Positions 28,524 to 36,132 of a DNA stretch of 64,000 bases are shown here, piece by piece (the first letter of the stretch is position 1; every line of letters begins with the position of its first letter). The DNA is from G963665085 sp963665085. GTDB taxonomy: Bacteria; Bacteroidota; Bacteroidia; Bacteroidales; JAAAOM01. The stretch covers positions 310,001 to 374,000 of the forward strand of contig CAXXXS010000001.1 of assembly GCA_963665085.2 (NCBI GenBank), read 5' to 3'. Position numbers and translations under genes: made by a program. The notes under the pieces were generated by a model, which worked only from the letters and a program-made list of their open reading frames with translations, did no database searches and was not told where the DNA came from.

Positions 28524-28561
28524 ATATTCTCATTATATTTGTATCGAGAATATTCTCATTA
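28524..28561 (+). promoter_or_regulatory. Operator/promoter candidate of the orange-protein-like cluster
   Basis: ATATTCTCATTA occurs twice (28524-28535 and 28550-28561), 26 bp start to start. The second copy overlaps a perfect 12-bp palindrome GAGAATATTCTC (28546-28557). A TATATTTG -7-like box (28534-28541) lies between and touches the first copy. A protein bound here would block or shape transcription of the gene starting at 28580. The regulator encoded first in the cluster is the natural candidate. Confidence 0.55.
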
Positions 28562-28579
28562 CTGTTTGAAAATAAATAA

Positions 28580-28987
28580 ATGCCAAGAAGAAGAAGACTT
28601 AGAAAAGTAGTTGCCCCCCCAACTTTTAAAGGCTACAAACCTTATGGCATTGCAGATAGTGCAGCAAATGAACCTATTGAATTGCTTTATGAAGAATATG
28701 AGGCAATAAAACTTGCTGATTATAATTTAATGAATCATCAGGAGGCTTCTGAATTAATGGGAATTTCGAGACCGACTTTTGCACGGATCTATGAAAGTGC
28801 CAGAAGAAAAATTGCAAAAGCCCTGGTTGAAACAAGAGAAATAATAACGGTTTACGGTAATGTTTGGATGGAAAAAAAATGGTATGTATGTAACGACTGC
28901 TTTGCAAAATTTACAATACCCAAACCCGAACAGAAGAACCGTTGTGCATTATGTAACTCCGAAAATATAAAATCTTTAAAAATATAA
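28580..28987 (+). CDS. UPF0251 (DUF134) family DNA-binding regulator
   Basis: 135 residues. An Arg-rich start (MPRRRRLRKV) and a sigma-region-4-like helix-turn-helix (about 40-85, EASELMGISRPTFARIYESA) are typical of the family. The C-terminal part carries CxxC pairs (VCNDCFAKF and RCALCNS) that could bind zinc or an iron-sulfur cluster and sense redox state. It is first in a row of nine genes and follows a repeat/palindrome operator candidate, so autoregulation is likely. Confidence 0.87.
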   Translation: MPRRRRLRKVVAPPTFKGYKPYGIADSAANEPIELLYEEYEAIKLADYNLMNHQEASELMGISRPTFARIYESARRKIAKALVETREIITVYGNVWMEKKWYVCNDCFAKFTIPKPEQKNRCALCNSENIKSLKI

Positions 28988-28990
28988 AAT

Positions 28991-29314
28991 ATGAATACAG
29001 TTGTAACATCATCCGAAAACAAAATAGAATCCGCTTTCGACAAAAGATTTGGACGGGCAGCCTGGTTTTGCCTATACAATGAAGAAACTGAAGAAATAAC
29101 ATTTATAGATAATGAAAATCTCGCTGCTGCTAATGGAGCAGGAACAAAAGCAGCAGAGAAAATGGCTGAGATGAATGTTTCTAAGGTTATTTCAGGTGAC
29201 TTTGGCCCAAAAGCAAAAGAATTATTAGAGAAATTCAGCATTCAAATGGTTGTTTTACAAGACGATGACATAACAGTAAAAGATATCATAGAAAAAATAA
29301 AAAACGGTAAATAA
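28991..29314 (+). CDS. NifX/NifB-like (dinitrogenase iron-molybdenum cofactor-type) protein
   Basis: 107-residue single-domain protein of the Nitro_FeMo-Co family. An RFGRAAWFCLY stretch near residue 20 and the ISGDFGPKAKELLEKF segment match the fold that carries metal clusters. Relatives include NifX and the Mo-Cu 'orange protein' of Desulfovibrio. No nitrogenase genes are near, so a nitrogenase role is unlikely. It begins 3 bp after the regulator gene. Confidence 0.82.
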   Translation: MNTVVTSSENKIESAFDKRFGRAAWFCLYNEETEEITFIDNENLAAANGAGTKAAEKMAEMNVSKVISGDFGPKAKELLEKFSIQMVVLQDDDITVKDIIEKIKNGK

Positions 29315-29331
29315 CATAAAATTATATAATT

Positions 29332-29523
29332 ATGCCAGGATTTGACAGAACAGGACCGGAAGGACAAGGCTCCAAAACCGGCAGAGGATTAGGTAAATGT
29401 AATCCCAATAGACAAACTACTCAACAAAGTAGCGAAGAAGAAAGAAGCTTTGGTGCAGGAAAAGGAAGAAGAAAACACAACAGAGGATTTGGCAGAGGAC
29501 AAGGTAGAGGCATAGCCTGTTAA
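29332..29523 (+). CDS. Small Gly/Arg-rich DUF5320-like protein
   Basis: 63 residues, starting MPGFDRTGPEGQGSKTGRG and ending in a Gly-Arg-rich tail with a terminal Cys. The MPGFDxTGPxGxGxxTGRG start is characteristic of DUF5320 peptides found beside NifX-like and MinD-like genes in anaerobes. Probably disordered. Two Cys (in GKCNPN and GIAC) might bind metal. Function unknown. Confidence 0.8.
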   Translation: MPGFDRTGPEGQGSKTGRGLGKCNPNRQTTQQSSEEERSFGAGKGRRKHNRGFGRGQGRGIAC

Positions 29524-29581
29524 CACCGTGAAGTCTGAAATTCCGAGAAATAAATAAGTAAAAACACAATTTTATTAAAAA

Positions 29582-29923
29582 ATGAAAAAGAAAATTGCGA
29601 TTCCTGTTGATAATGCAGGAAATCTTGACAGCCATTTTGGCCATTGCAAATATTTTGCAATTCTTAGTATCGATGATAAAGAAATTGTTTCTGAAGAAAA
29701 AATAGTTCCTCCACCACATGAACCAGGATTATTACCTGTTTGGCTGGCGGAAAAAGGAGTAACCGATATTATTGCCGGAGGAATGGGAAAAAGGGCCATC
29801 GACATTTTTAACGAAAATGGGGTTAATGCTTTTGTTGGTGCACCACAGATATCAGCAAAAGAACTTGTAGAAGGACATCTTAATAATACCCTAACTTTCT
29901 CTGCAAATTATTGCGACCATTAA
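29582..29923 (+). CDS. NifX/NifB-like (dinitrogenase iron-molybdenum cofactor-type) protein, second copy
   Basis: 113 residues, same family as the protein at 28991 but divergent. It shows the fuller motif set: IAIPVDNAGNLDSHFGHCKYF near the start and IIAGGMGKRAIDIF in the middle. His and Cys in SHFGHC are plausible metal ligands. With the 107-residue paralogue and two MinD-type ATPases it mirrors the set that builds the orange-protein complex in Desulfovibrio. Confidence 0.85.
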   Translation: MKKKIAIPVDNAGNLDSHFGHCKYFAILSIDDKEIVSEEKIVPPPHEPGLLPVWLAEKGVTDIIAGGMGKRAIDIFNENGVNAFVGAPQISAKELVEGHLNNTLTFSANYCDH

Positions 29924-29944
29924 TTCTTTATACCAGAGAGAAAA

Positions 29945-30790
29945 ATGAGAAATGAATGCTATACCTGCCACACTAAAGCAATTCAAAAAATTATTGATAA
30001 ATATAAACCTGACAGTGTTACATCTGAAAAGTTTTTTGAGACTTCGCGACGTATCATCGATGAAAAAAAAAGGGAGGATAATCCTTACCTGGCAGCCGAA
30101 ATAAATCGGCTTGCCAAACAAATGATTCATAATGGGGATATGTATAAGGAGGAGAAAGATCAAGCAAACAAAATCCTCCTTAAAAATTATGATTTTTGGA
30201 AAAAACAAGTTCAGGAATCTTCAAATCCATTATACCTTGCCACAAAACTTGCCGTTGCAGGTAACATAATTGATTATGGAGCAAATACAGTCCCTGACGA
30301 TTTAGAAGCTTTCATCAATGAAATTATTAAAAAACCTTTTGCCATAGATGATACCCAGGAACTGTTTGATAAAATAACAAAAGCAAGTAAAATTCTTTAT
30401 CTGGGGGATAATGCCGGCGAGATTGTATTCGATAAATTATTGATTGAAACAATGCAAAATCCCGGTGTTACTTTTGCTGTTCGGGGAAACCCTGTATTAA
30501 ATGATGTAACACTTCACGATACAAAGCAAACTGGCATTGATTCTGTCGCAAAAATTATCACAAACGGATACGATGCCCCTTCTACCCTTTTGGACTATTG
30601 CTCAGAAGAATTTATCAAGACATTTAAAGAAGCTGACCTAATTATCTCAAAAGGACAAGGTAATTTTGAAGGAATACTCAATGCAAAAAGAGATAATATA
30701 TTCTTTTTGTTAATTGCGAAATGCGATCCAATAGCCAAACTCATTAATGCTCGTAAAGGTGATATGGTTGTTGTAAAAAATAATAAATAA
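29945..30790 (+). CDS. DUF89/ARMT1-like protein
   Basis: 281 residues. N-terminal CYTC motif (Cys5/Cys8), then a helical part and an alpha/beta core with LGDNAGEIVFD (near 158), RGNPVLNDVT and SKGQGNFEG. The Asp, Asn and Lys of these motifs form the metal-dependent phosphatase site of DUF89 'damage-control' enzymes. The N-terminal CxxC marks the prokaryotic AF1104-like branch. The substrate here is unknown; it may repair or clear a by-product of the cluster's metal chemistry. Confidence 0.82.
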   Translation: MRNECYTCHTKAIQKIIDKYKPDSVTSEKFFETSRRIIDEKKREDNPYLAAEINRLAKQMIHNGDMYKEEKDQANKILLKNYDFWKKQVQESSNPLYLATKLAVAGNIIDYGANTVPDDLEAFINEIIKKPFAIDDTQELFDKITKASKILYLGDNAGEIVFDKLLIETMQNPGVTFAVRGNPVLNDVTLHDTKQTGIDSVAKIITNGYDAPSTLLDYCSEEFIKTFKEADLIISKGQGNFEGILNAKRDNIFFLLIAKCDPIAKLINARKGDMVVVKNNK

Positions 30791-30795
30791 GAGCT

Positions 30796-31695
30796 ATGTC
30801 GTATAAAATAGCTATAGCCAGTGGTAAAGGTGGTACAGGTAAAACTACTGTTGCTGTTAATCTGTTTACTAAACTGGGCAATTTATTTAACAGCAAAGTA
30901 CAACTTGTTGATTGTGACGTGGAAGAACCCAATGACATTATTTTTTTTGCCGACTCAAAAAAAATAAAAGAAGATAACGCTTTTCAACTAATTCCTGAGA
31001 TCAATAAAGACAAATGTACATATTGCCGGAAATGTGCAGAGTATTGTGAATTTAATGCAATTGTAGTAATCCCCCACATCAGTTTTGCTGAGATAAACAA
31101 CAACCTATGCCATTCATGCGGCGCTTGCAGTTTCGCTTGTATCGATAACGCTATTGCCGAGAAAAAAGAATCAATTGGAACAATCGCAACGTATGCTACC
31201 TCAAATGGAAATACGATTAAAGAAGGGCGGTTAAGAATTGGTTCTGCCATGCAAACCATGCTCATTAAACAATTAAAAGAAAGCATTATAGAAAATAACG
31301 GAGTAATACTCTATGATGCCCCTCCCGGAACAAGTTGTCCCGTTGTTGAAACTGTCGGTGATGCTGATTTTATTATCCTGGTAACAGAACCTACCCCATT
31401 TGGTCTTTATGATTTACAACTGATGGTTGAGCTACTAAAGGAATTAAAAAAACCTTTTGGGGTTGTTATTAATAAAGCTGGACTTGGAAATAATGAAATT
31501 TACTCTTTCCTGGATAAAAATAATATTGAATTATTAGGAGAAATCCCATTCATGAAAGAATATGCTGAATGTTATGCAGATGGAAATTTAACCAAAGCAA
31601 TTCCTCAAAAAATTTCAGACAGTTATACAAGTATTATTAAGAAGCTGGAAGAAAAACTTATTGTTTATGAAGGAAATAACTATTTTAAGTGGTAA
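30796..31695 (+). CDS. MinD-type P-loop ATPase with inserted ferredoxin domain (1)
   Basis: 299 residues. Deviant Walker A GKGGTGKTT (10-18). Two 4Fe-4S motifs are inserted after the first strands: Cys74/77/80/84 and Cys105/108/111/115. A DAPPGT motif and TEPTPFGLYDL follow, both typical of the MRP/MinD family. ATP hydrolysis is probably coupled to cluster handling or electron transfer. The next gene, a paralogue, overlaps its end by 29 bp, suggesting the two work as a heterodimer. Closest functional parallel by layout: the paired ATPases of the Desulfovibrio orange-protein operon. Confidence 0.9.
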   Translation: MSYKIAIASGKGGTGKTTVAVNLFTKLGNLFNSKVQLVDCDVEEPNDIIFFADSKKIKEDNAFQLIPEINKDKCTYCRKCAEYCEFNAIVVIPHISFAEINNNLCHSCGACSFACIDNAIAEKKESIGTIATYATSNGNTIKEGRLRIGSAMQTMLIKQLKESIIENNGVILYDAPPGTSCPVVETVGDADFIILVTEPTPFGLYDLQLMVELLKELKKPFGVVINKAGLGNNEIYSFLDKNNIELLGEIPFMKEYAECYADGNLTKAIPQKISDSYTSIIKKLEEKLIVYEGNNYFKW

Positions 31696-32533
31696 AGGTG
31701 GCACCGGTAAAACAAGTGTTACAGCTGCCATTGGTGCCGTTGCAGAAAATGCAATTTTTTGTGATAATGATGTTGATGCAGCAGACCTTCATCTCATTTA
31801 TCATCCTACAATAGATGAGACATATACATTTACCAGCGGACTAAAAGCAACTATCAATCCTGAAGAATGTACACGTTGTAATATTTGTGTTGAATACTGT
31901 CGTTTTCAAGCAATTCAAATAAATAAGAATCAAAACCTAATGATAGATCCTTTCAAATGTGAAGGATGTCGTTTATGCGAAAGGGTTTGTCCTTCAGGAG
32001 CTATTCAAACCGAAGAAAATAATAACAATTACTGGTTCGTTTCTTCAACACGCTTTGGAAAAATGGTTCATGCCAAGATGGGCCCAGGGGAAGAAAATTC
32101 AGGAAAACTAGTTACCCAAGTGCGTAAACGCGCAAAAGAACTTGCCAAAGAGTTAAAGTCAGAATATATTATAAATGATGGCCCTCCCGGAATTGGTTGC
32201 GCAACAATTGCATCTCTATCTGGCACAAACCAGGTATTAATTGTCACAGAACCGACAAAATCAGGATTACATGATGTTACCCGGTTGGTGGAACTAATAC
32301 AGTCATTTAATATTCCTGCTTATGCCGTAATTAATAAATTTGATATTAACAAAGCTGTTGCAAAACAGATAGGAGAATATTTCAAAAAACACTATATTGA
32401 GGTTTTGGCCGAACTACCGTTTGACAAAAACATGGTTGAATCAATGACTAAAGGCCAAACAATTATTGAGTATGATAAAAACTCAGATATCTCAAAAAAA
32501 ATAACGGAAGTATGGAACATACTGAACAAATAA
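31667..32533 (+). CDS. MinD-type P-loop ATPase with inserted ferredoxin domain (2)
   Basis: 288 residues from the ATG at 31667 (a TTG two codons earlier is less likely). Walker A GKGGTGKTS (9-17), 4Fe-4S motifs Cys68/71/74/78 and Cys98/101/104/108, then NDGPPGIG and TEPTKSGLHD. Paralogous to the preceding protein and overlapping it by 29 bp; its own 3' end overlaps the deformylase start by 22 bp. The nested overlaps point to translational coupling and a shared complex. Confidence 0.9.
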   Translation: MKEITILSGKGGTGKTSVTAAIGAVAENAIFCDNDVDAADLHLIYHPTIDETYTFTSGLKATINPEECTRCNICVEYCRFQAIQINKNQNLMIDPFKCEGCRLCERVCPSGAIQTEENNNNYWFVSSTRFGKMVHAKMGPGEENSGKLVTQVRKRAKELAKELKSEYIINDGPPGIGCATIASLSGTNQVLIVTEPTKSGLHDVTRLVELIQSFNIPAYAVINKFDINKAVAKQIGEYFKKHYIEVLAELPFDKNMVESMTKGQTIIEYDKNSDISKKITEVWNILNK

Positions 32534-33048
32534 ATAAAAGTATTAATCCAATTGTTGCATATGGAAATAAAATTTTAAGAAACGCATGCTATAATGTTGC
32601 AAGTGAAGATAAAAAAATACACCAGCTAATTGAAGATTTATGGAACACACTGGAATATTCTGAAGGGGTTGGACTTGCAGCACCACAAATAAATAGTGAC
32701 CAAAAAGTTTTTGTAGTTAATAGTAAATTAATGTTTGATAGTGTCTCTGGCGAAATACAAAAATCTATCTTCTCTGGAGATCGTGGAATAAAACAAGTTT
32801 TTATCAATGCCCGAATAATTGCCCATACCGAAAATATTTGGACAGAAAATGAGGGATGCCTCAGCATTCCGGAAATTGACGAGCCTGTAGATCGTCACTG
32901 GGGCATACAGGTTGAATATTATGATGAAAATTTTAAATCCCACAAACGAAAATTCCTGGGATACACTGCTAAAGTTATCCAACACGAACTCGATCACACG
33001 AATGGGATACTCTTTATAGATCGCCTTAACGCTTTAAAAAAAAGTTAA
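32512..33048 (+). CDS. def: Peptide deformylase
   Basis: 178 residues. All three catalytic motifs are intact: GVGLAAPQ, EGCLSIP (metal Cys) and HELDH (two metal His and the catalytic Glu). Removes the formyl group from new proteins, using Fe(II) or another metal. The unusual point is its place inside an orange-protein-like cluster, with a start overlapping the upstream ATPase by 22 bp. It could be the cell's main deformylase or a secondary one. Confidence 0.92.
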   Translation: MEHTEQINKSINPIVAYGNKILRNACYNVASEDKKIHQLIEDLWNTLEYSEGVGLAAPQINSDQKVFVVNSKLMFDSVSGEIQKSIFSGDRGIKQVFINARIIAHTENIWTENEGCLSIPEIDEPVDRHWGIQVEYYDENFKSHKRKFLGYTAKVIQHELDHTNGILFIDRLNALKKS

Positions 33049-33126
33049 TAAGAAATAAACTAAAACTCATCATTGATGGGGAAATAGAGACTATATATCC
33101 TATTAATTACTTAAAACACAAAAATT

Positions 33127-33513
33127 ATGTTAAAACATGTAGCACTAGAAGTAAAAGAGAATGACATCCAGAGCTTTTATGTTAATATTCTGGGAGGGAC
33201 TATCTCTGAACAATTTACGCTCAGTAAAGAGGAAGCGAATGAAATTTTTAAAATCCCTAAAGATCTTGAAATCTATAAGCTAAAGCTTGTTAATCTTCAC
33301 ACAAAAAATCAAGATCTTGAGCTTGAATTATTTGTTCATGAAACTATTGAACACGATTGCCTTCAACATGTCTGCTTACAAGTAGAAAATGCGTCAAATG
33401 TTTTTCAAAAAGCAAACAAAGAACATTTCTGGACACACCTTCGGAAATCAAACAAAAAAGAAACATATTTCATAAAAGACCACAATGATAATATGTTTGA
33501 AATAAGTAATTGA
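33127..33513 (+). CDS. VOC (glyoxalase-fold) family protein
   Basis: 128 residues made of two beta-alpha-beta-beta-beta modules. Likely metal ligands are His4 (MLKHVAL), a Glu in LELELFV, His in LQHVCLQV and Glu in NMFEIS, the usual VOC pattern. The reaction is unknown. It is last in the run of same-strand genes and 78 bp after the deformylase, so membership of the operon is probable but not certain. Confidence 0.75.
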   Translation: MLKHVALEVKENDIQSFYVNILGGTISEQFTLSKEEANEIFKIPKDLEIYKLKLVNLHTKNQDLELELFVHETIEHDCLQHVCLQVENASNVFQKANKEHFWTHLRKSNKKETYFIKDHNDNMFEISN

Positions 33514-33544
33514 ACCTTTTTTCCTTGTTTAAACATTATTCTTG

Positions 33545-33628
33545 ATGAAAGCTATAAAGAATAAATATCAACTTATAGACAGAAATTATTCAAAAGAATT
33601 ACTTACTTATATTTTTTATAGCTTTCAT
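33545..33628. repeat. Perfect 14-bp inverted repeat in a 430-bp gene-free stretch
   Basis: ATGAAAGCTATAAA (33545-33558) and TTTATAGCTTTCAT (33615-33628) are exact reverse complements, 56 bp apart, with weaker pairing (GAATAA/TTATTC) inside. It could be a terminator for the upstream cluster, a small RNA or a miniature element. The rest of 33514-33942 is AT-rich with no gene seen. Confidence 0.45.
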
Positions 33629-33942
33629 TAAATTACATATTCCTTATAATTAATCCATCAATATTAATGGCCTTTGTTTAATCATAAAACAGATTATTTA
33701 TTATCATTGGTTAGAACCTTAAATCCAGCAATAATTCTTTCATAAATATGAATAAATCAAATATTTAACAATTCGATAGTATTGATTTACAAATATTTTT
33801 TGTAACTTACCAATATTCAATTTCGCCCTAAAAACCTTTAATAAAAACTCAATTTGTAATTGCTATGCAAATTTTACATCAGTAATAAGGAAACATAGCT
33901 TAGAGACAAATAAAATATTTATTAATTACTAAAACTCACTGT

Positions 33943-34371
33943 ATGATTTCAGATACTATTAATATTCGTCCAAGATATGTTGAGGTTGACAGAAGTGGCA
34001 ATGTTTATCATTCGCACTACGTTAATTATTGTCATCAGGCACGTACCGAGCTTTTCAGAAAGTATGGACTTAACAGTAAAGTATTAAAAGATAATGGCAT
34101 ATCACTTCAGGTACTTAACTTTTGTTTTGAATTTACAGAGCCTGCCCAATACGATGAACAACTAACAATAAAAACCTCTGTAAAACAAATGCCGAAGGAA
34201 AACTGCACCTTCCATTTTGAAATAAAAAATGAAAAAAACAAGGTTATTTGCACATCAACATCAACTATTCTATTTATTGATAAGGAGACTTTCTCACCAA
34301 TAGAAACTCCACATATTGTGGAAGAAACGTTTAAAGATTATTTAGATCCTTCATATTCATGGTACTATTAG
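33943..34371 (+). CDS. Acyl-CoA thioesterase, YbgC/4HBT hot-dog family
   Basis: 142 residues. The N-terminal active-site stretch RYVEVDRSGNVYHSHYVNY has the catalytic Asp and the conserved His of 4-hydroxybenzoyl-CoA thioesterase-like proteins. It hydrolyses acyl-CoA thioesters; substrate unknown. Its stop lies in one arm of a small hairpin (ATTAGAAT 34367-34374 / ATTCTAAT 34381-34388) shared with the convergent sigma gene, possibly a two-way terminator. Confidence 0.85.
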   Translation: MISDTINIRPRYVEVDRSGNVYHSHYVNYCHQARTELFRKYGLNSKVLKDNGISLQVLNFCFEFTEPAQYDEQLTIKTSVKQMPKENCTFHFEIKNEKNKVICTSTSTILFIDKETFSPIETPHIVEETFKDYLDPSYSWYY

Positions 34372-34383
34372 AATCTAAAAATT

Positions 34384-34944
34384 CTAATTCATCATCATTA
34401 GCCACCAAAGGATCATCAACTTGATGTATTTCTCCAGCTTTTCTCTTAATATTTTAAGGGCTTTAGACATCTGTGCTTCAACGGTTTTAACAGAGATATC
34501 TAATTTTTCTGCTATCTCATGATACTTTAGCCCTTCGAAACGATTTAAAATAAAAATTTCCCGACATTTTTCAGGAAGAGATTGAATGGCTTCATTTATT
34601 TCAGCAATGGTTTCAGCAGATGTAATCTCATCTGTTGTATCTGTTCCCATTTGATTTTCCAGTACTTCAATGGTCAATTCATCAGTGTTGAATTTTTTAT
34701 TGTCCCTGATGAAATTTAAGCAACGATTATGAACTGAAGTAAAAAGATATGATTTCATTGGTTTTTCAAAATCAATTTCTTCCCGCTTTTCCCACAAAGC
34801 AATAAAAACTTTATGCACAATCTCTTTTGAAGTATCCATGTCAGACACATATTTTTGCGCAAAAAGGCATAAAGAAGGAAACATAGATTTGAAAACATCC
34901 TCAAATTTTTGCCTGTAATCAATATCTTTTAAAGGTAAAACCAC
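34384..34944 (-). CDS. ECF RNA polymerase sigma-70 factor
   Basis: 186 residues. Region 2 (about 20-90: DTSKEIVHKVFIALWEKREEI and SYLFTSVHNRCLNFIRD) and region 4 (about 115-170: LPEKCREIFILNRFEGLKYHEIA). This is the Bacteroides-expansion type that pairs with FecR. The nearest FecR is at 36133 on the other strand, with receptor and DUF4249 genes behind it, though another sigma operon lies between. It ends in hydrophobic residues. Confidence 0.9.
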   Translation of the reverse strand: MVLPLKDIDYRQKFEDVFKSMFPSLCLFAQKYVSDMDTSKEIVHKVFIALWEKREEIDFEKPMKSYLFTSVHNRCLNFIRDNKKFNTDELTIEVLENQMGTDTTDEITSAETIAEINEAIQSLPEKCREIFILNRFEGLKYHEIAEKLDISVKTVEAQMSKALKILREKLEKYIKLMILWWLMMMN

Positions 34945-35028
34945 CTCTTTTTCAATTATTATTGTATTATAAAATTAAAAAAAGTGAGTTATCCTGCAAT
35001 AAAAAAATAAAATATCGTCATTAGAGTC

Positions 35029-35580
35029 ATGAGCAACAAAGCTGATATAAAGCAACGGCTGATGGATTTTATTTCATCTGAATACACAAAACTGGTAAGC
35101 TATGTTTATCAGCGTGTTACCCCGGGATTCTTGACCGCAGAACCTGAAGATATCGTTCAGGATGTTGCCTTAAATATTTACTCGAAACTTGATATTAATG
35201 AGCCTATAGAAAATCTTGCAGGATATTATTACAGGGCTTTACGAAACAGGATTATTGACTATCAGCGCAAGCCAAAGAATCATGTTTCAATTGAGAATTA
35301 CACAATCGATGATGAAGAAAATTTTCTTTACAAGACGGTAGAAGATTCTTCAGAAAAGGAGCTTGAAGATGTTCTTTTTAGAGATGAACTTAAAGATAAA
35401 GTAGTTGAAGCTATAGAAAAACTTCAACCTGATCAGCAAGCGATAATTATTGAGACTGAATTTTACGGGCACTCGTTTGATGAGCTTTCAAAGAGATGGC
35501 AAATCCCATTAGGGACTCTCTTAGCCCGCAAACACCGTGCTATTAAGAAACTTAAAGAAATATTAAAAGATACACTTTAA
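35029..35580 (+). CDS. ECF RNA polymerase sigma factor with membrane-protein partner
   Basis: 183 residues. Region 2 (about 15-85: EPEDIVQDVALNIYSKL, YYRALRNRIIDYQRK) and region 4 (about 130-180: LQPDQQAIIIETEFYGHSFDELSKRWQIPLGTLLARKHRAIKKL, quoted as landmarks). It differs from the FecR-linked sigma factors. It is followed 11 bp later by a small membrane protein, which by position could be its anti-sigma factor. Divergent from the sigma gene at 34384. Confidence 0.88.
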   Translation: MSNKADIKQRLMDFISSEYTKLVSYVYQRVTPGFLTAEPEDIVQDVALNIYSKLDINEPIENLAGYYYRALRNRIIDYQRKPKNHVSIENYTIDDEENFLYKTVEDSSEKELEDVLFRDELKDKVVEAIEKLQPDQQAIIIETEFYGHSFDELSKRWQIPLGTLLARKHRAIKKLKEILKDTL

Positions 35581-35591
35581 AAGTTAACGTT

Positions 35592-36002
35592 ATGATGTGC
35601 AATTTAAATTATTGGAATGACAAACCTTACAAAGGATTGCGGATAGCAGGCATGATCCTGCTTGGAATTACAGGAGCAACAGCATTTGCTTTTCTATTTG
35701 GTTATTTTGTAATGCTTCTTTGGAACTGGCTCATGCCTGAAATTTTTGGGATTACAACAATTACATTCTGGCAGGCTGTAGGCATAGTAATATTAGCAAG
35801 ATTAGTATTTGGAGGATTTAAACATTCACATAATGGTCCTCCAAAAGAAAAATTTGGTAATGCTCCATGGAAACATAAAACAAATAAATGTTCACCTCCT
35901 TTTGCCGATAAATGGAAATACTATGACAGGTATTGGAAAGAAGAGGGAGAAAATTCATTTAATCAATTTGTAGAAAAAAAGAAGAACGAAGAGAGCGAAT
36001 AA
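35592..36002 (+). CDS. Small membrane protein, possible anti-sigma partner
   Basis: 136 residues, not recognised. Two strong membrane segments (about 18-46 and 57-75) are followed by a charged cytoplasm-like tail with several aromatic residues (ADKWKYYDRYWKEEGENSF). Start Met1 or Met2. It sits in an operon with the preceding sigma factor, and a strong terminator ends the unit. An anti-sigma role is inference from context only. Confidence 0.65.
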   Translation: MMCNLNYWNDKPYKGLRIAGMILLGITGATAFAFLFGYFVMLLWNWLMPEIFGITTITFWQAVGIVILARLVFGGFKHSHNGPPKEKFGNAPWKHKTNKCSPPFADKWKYYDRYWKEEGENSFNQFVEKKKNEESE

Positions 36003-36012
36003 TCAAAGATAA

Positions 36013-36062
36013 AAAATGAAGGGTCAGAATTTAACAAGTAACTAATTCTGACTTTTCATTTT
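36013..36062 (+). terminator. Rho-independent terminator after the sigma/membrane-protein operon
   Basis: A 19-bp stem, AAAATGAAGGGTCAGAATT (36013-36031) with its partner at 36044-36062, two G-T pairs, loop of 12 nt, ending in TTTTCATTTT. Confidence 0.8.
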
Positions 36063-36132
36063 ATTTATTAAATATTTTCTTCTGTATAAGGGTAACATTT
36101 CATTAATGTGTGTTACTTTTAGGAGAAGAAAA

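Noticed and set aside
28852..29241. 129-codon minus-strand frame
   Set aside because: Antisense to the UPF0251 and NifX-like genes, both recognisable families.
28991..31695. Nitrogenase cofactor assembly genes
   Set aside because: NifX-like domains are present but no nif structural or NifE/N/B/H genes; paired ATPases match an orange-protein-like set better.
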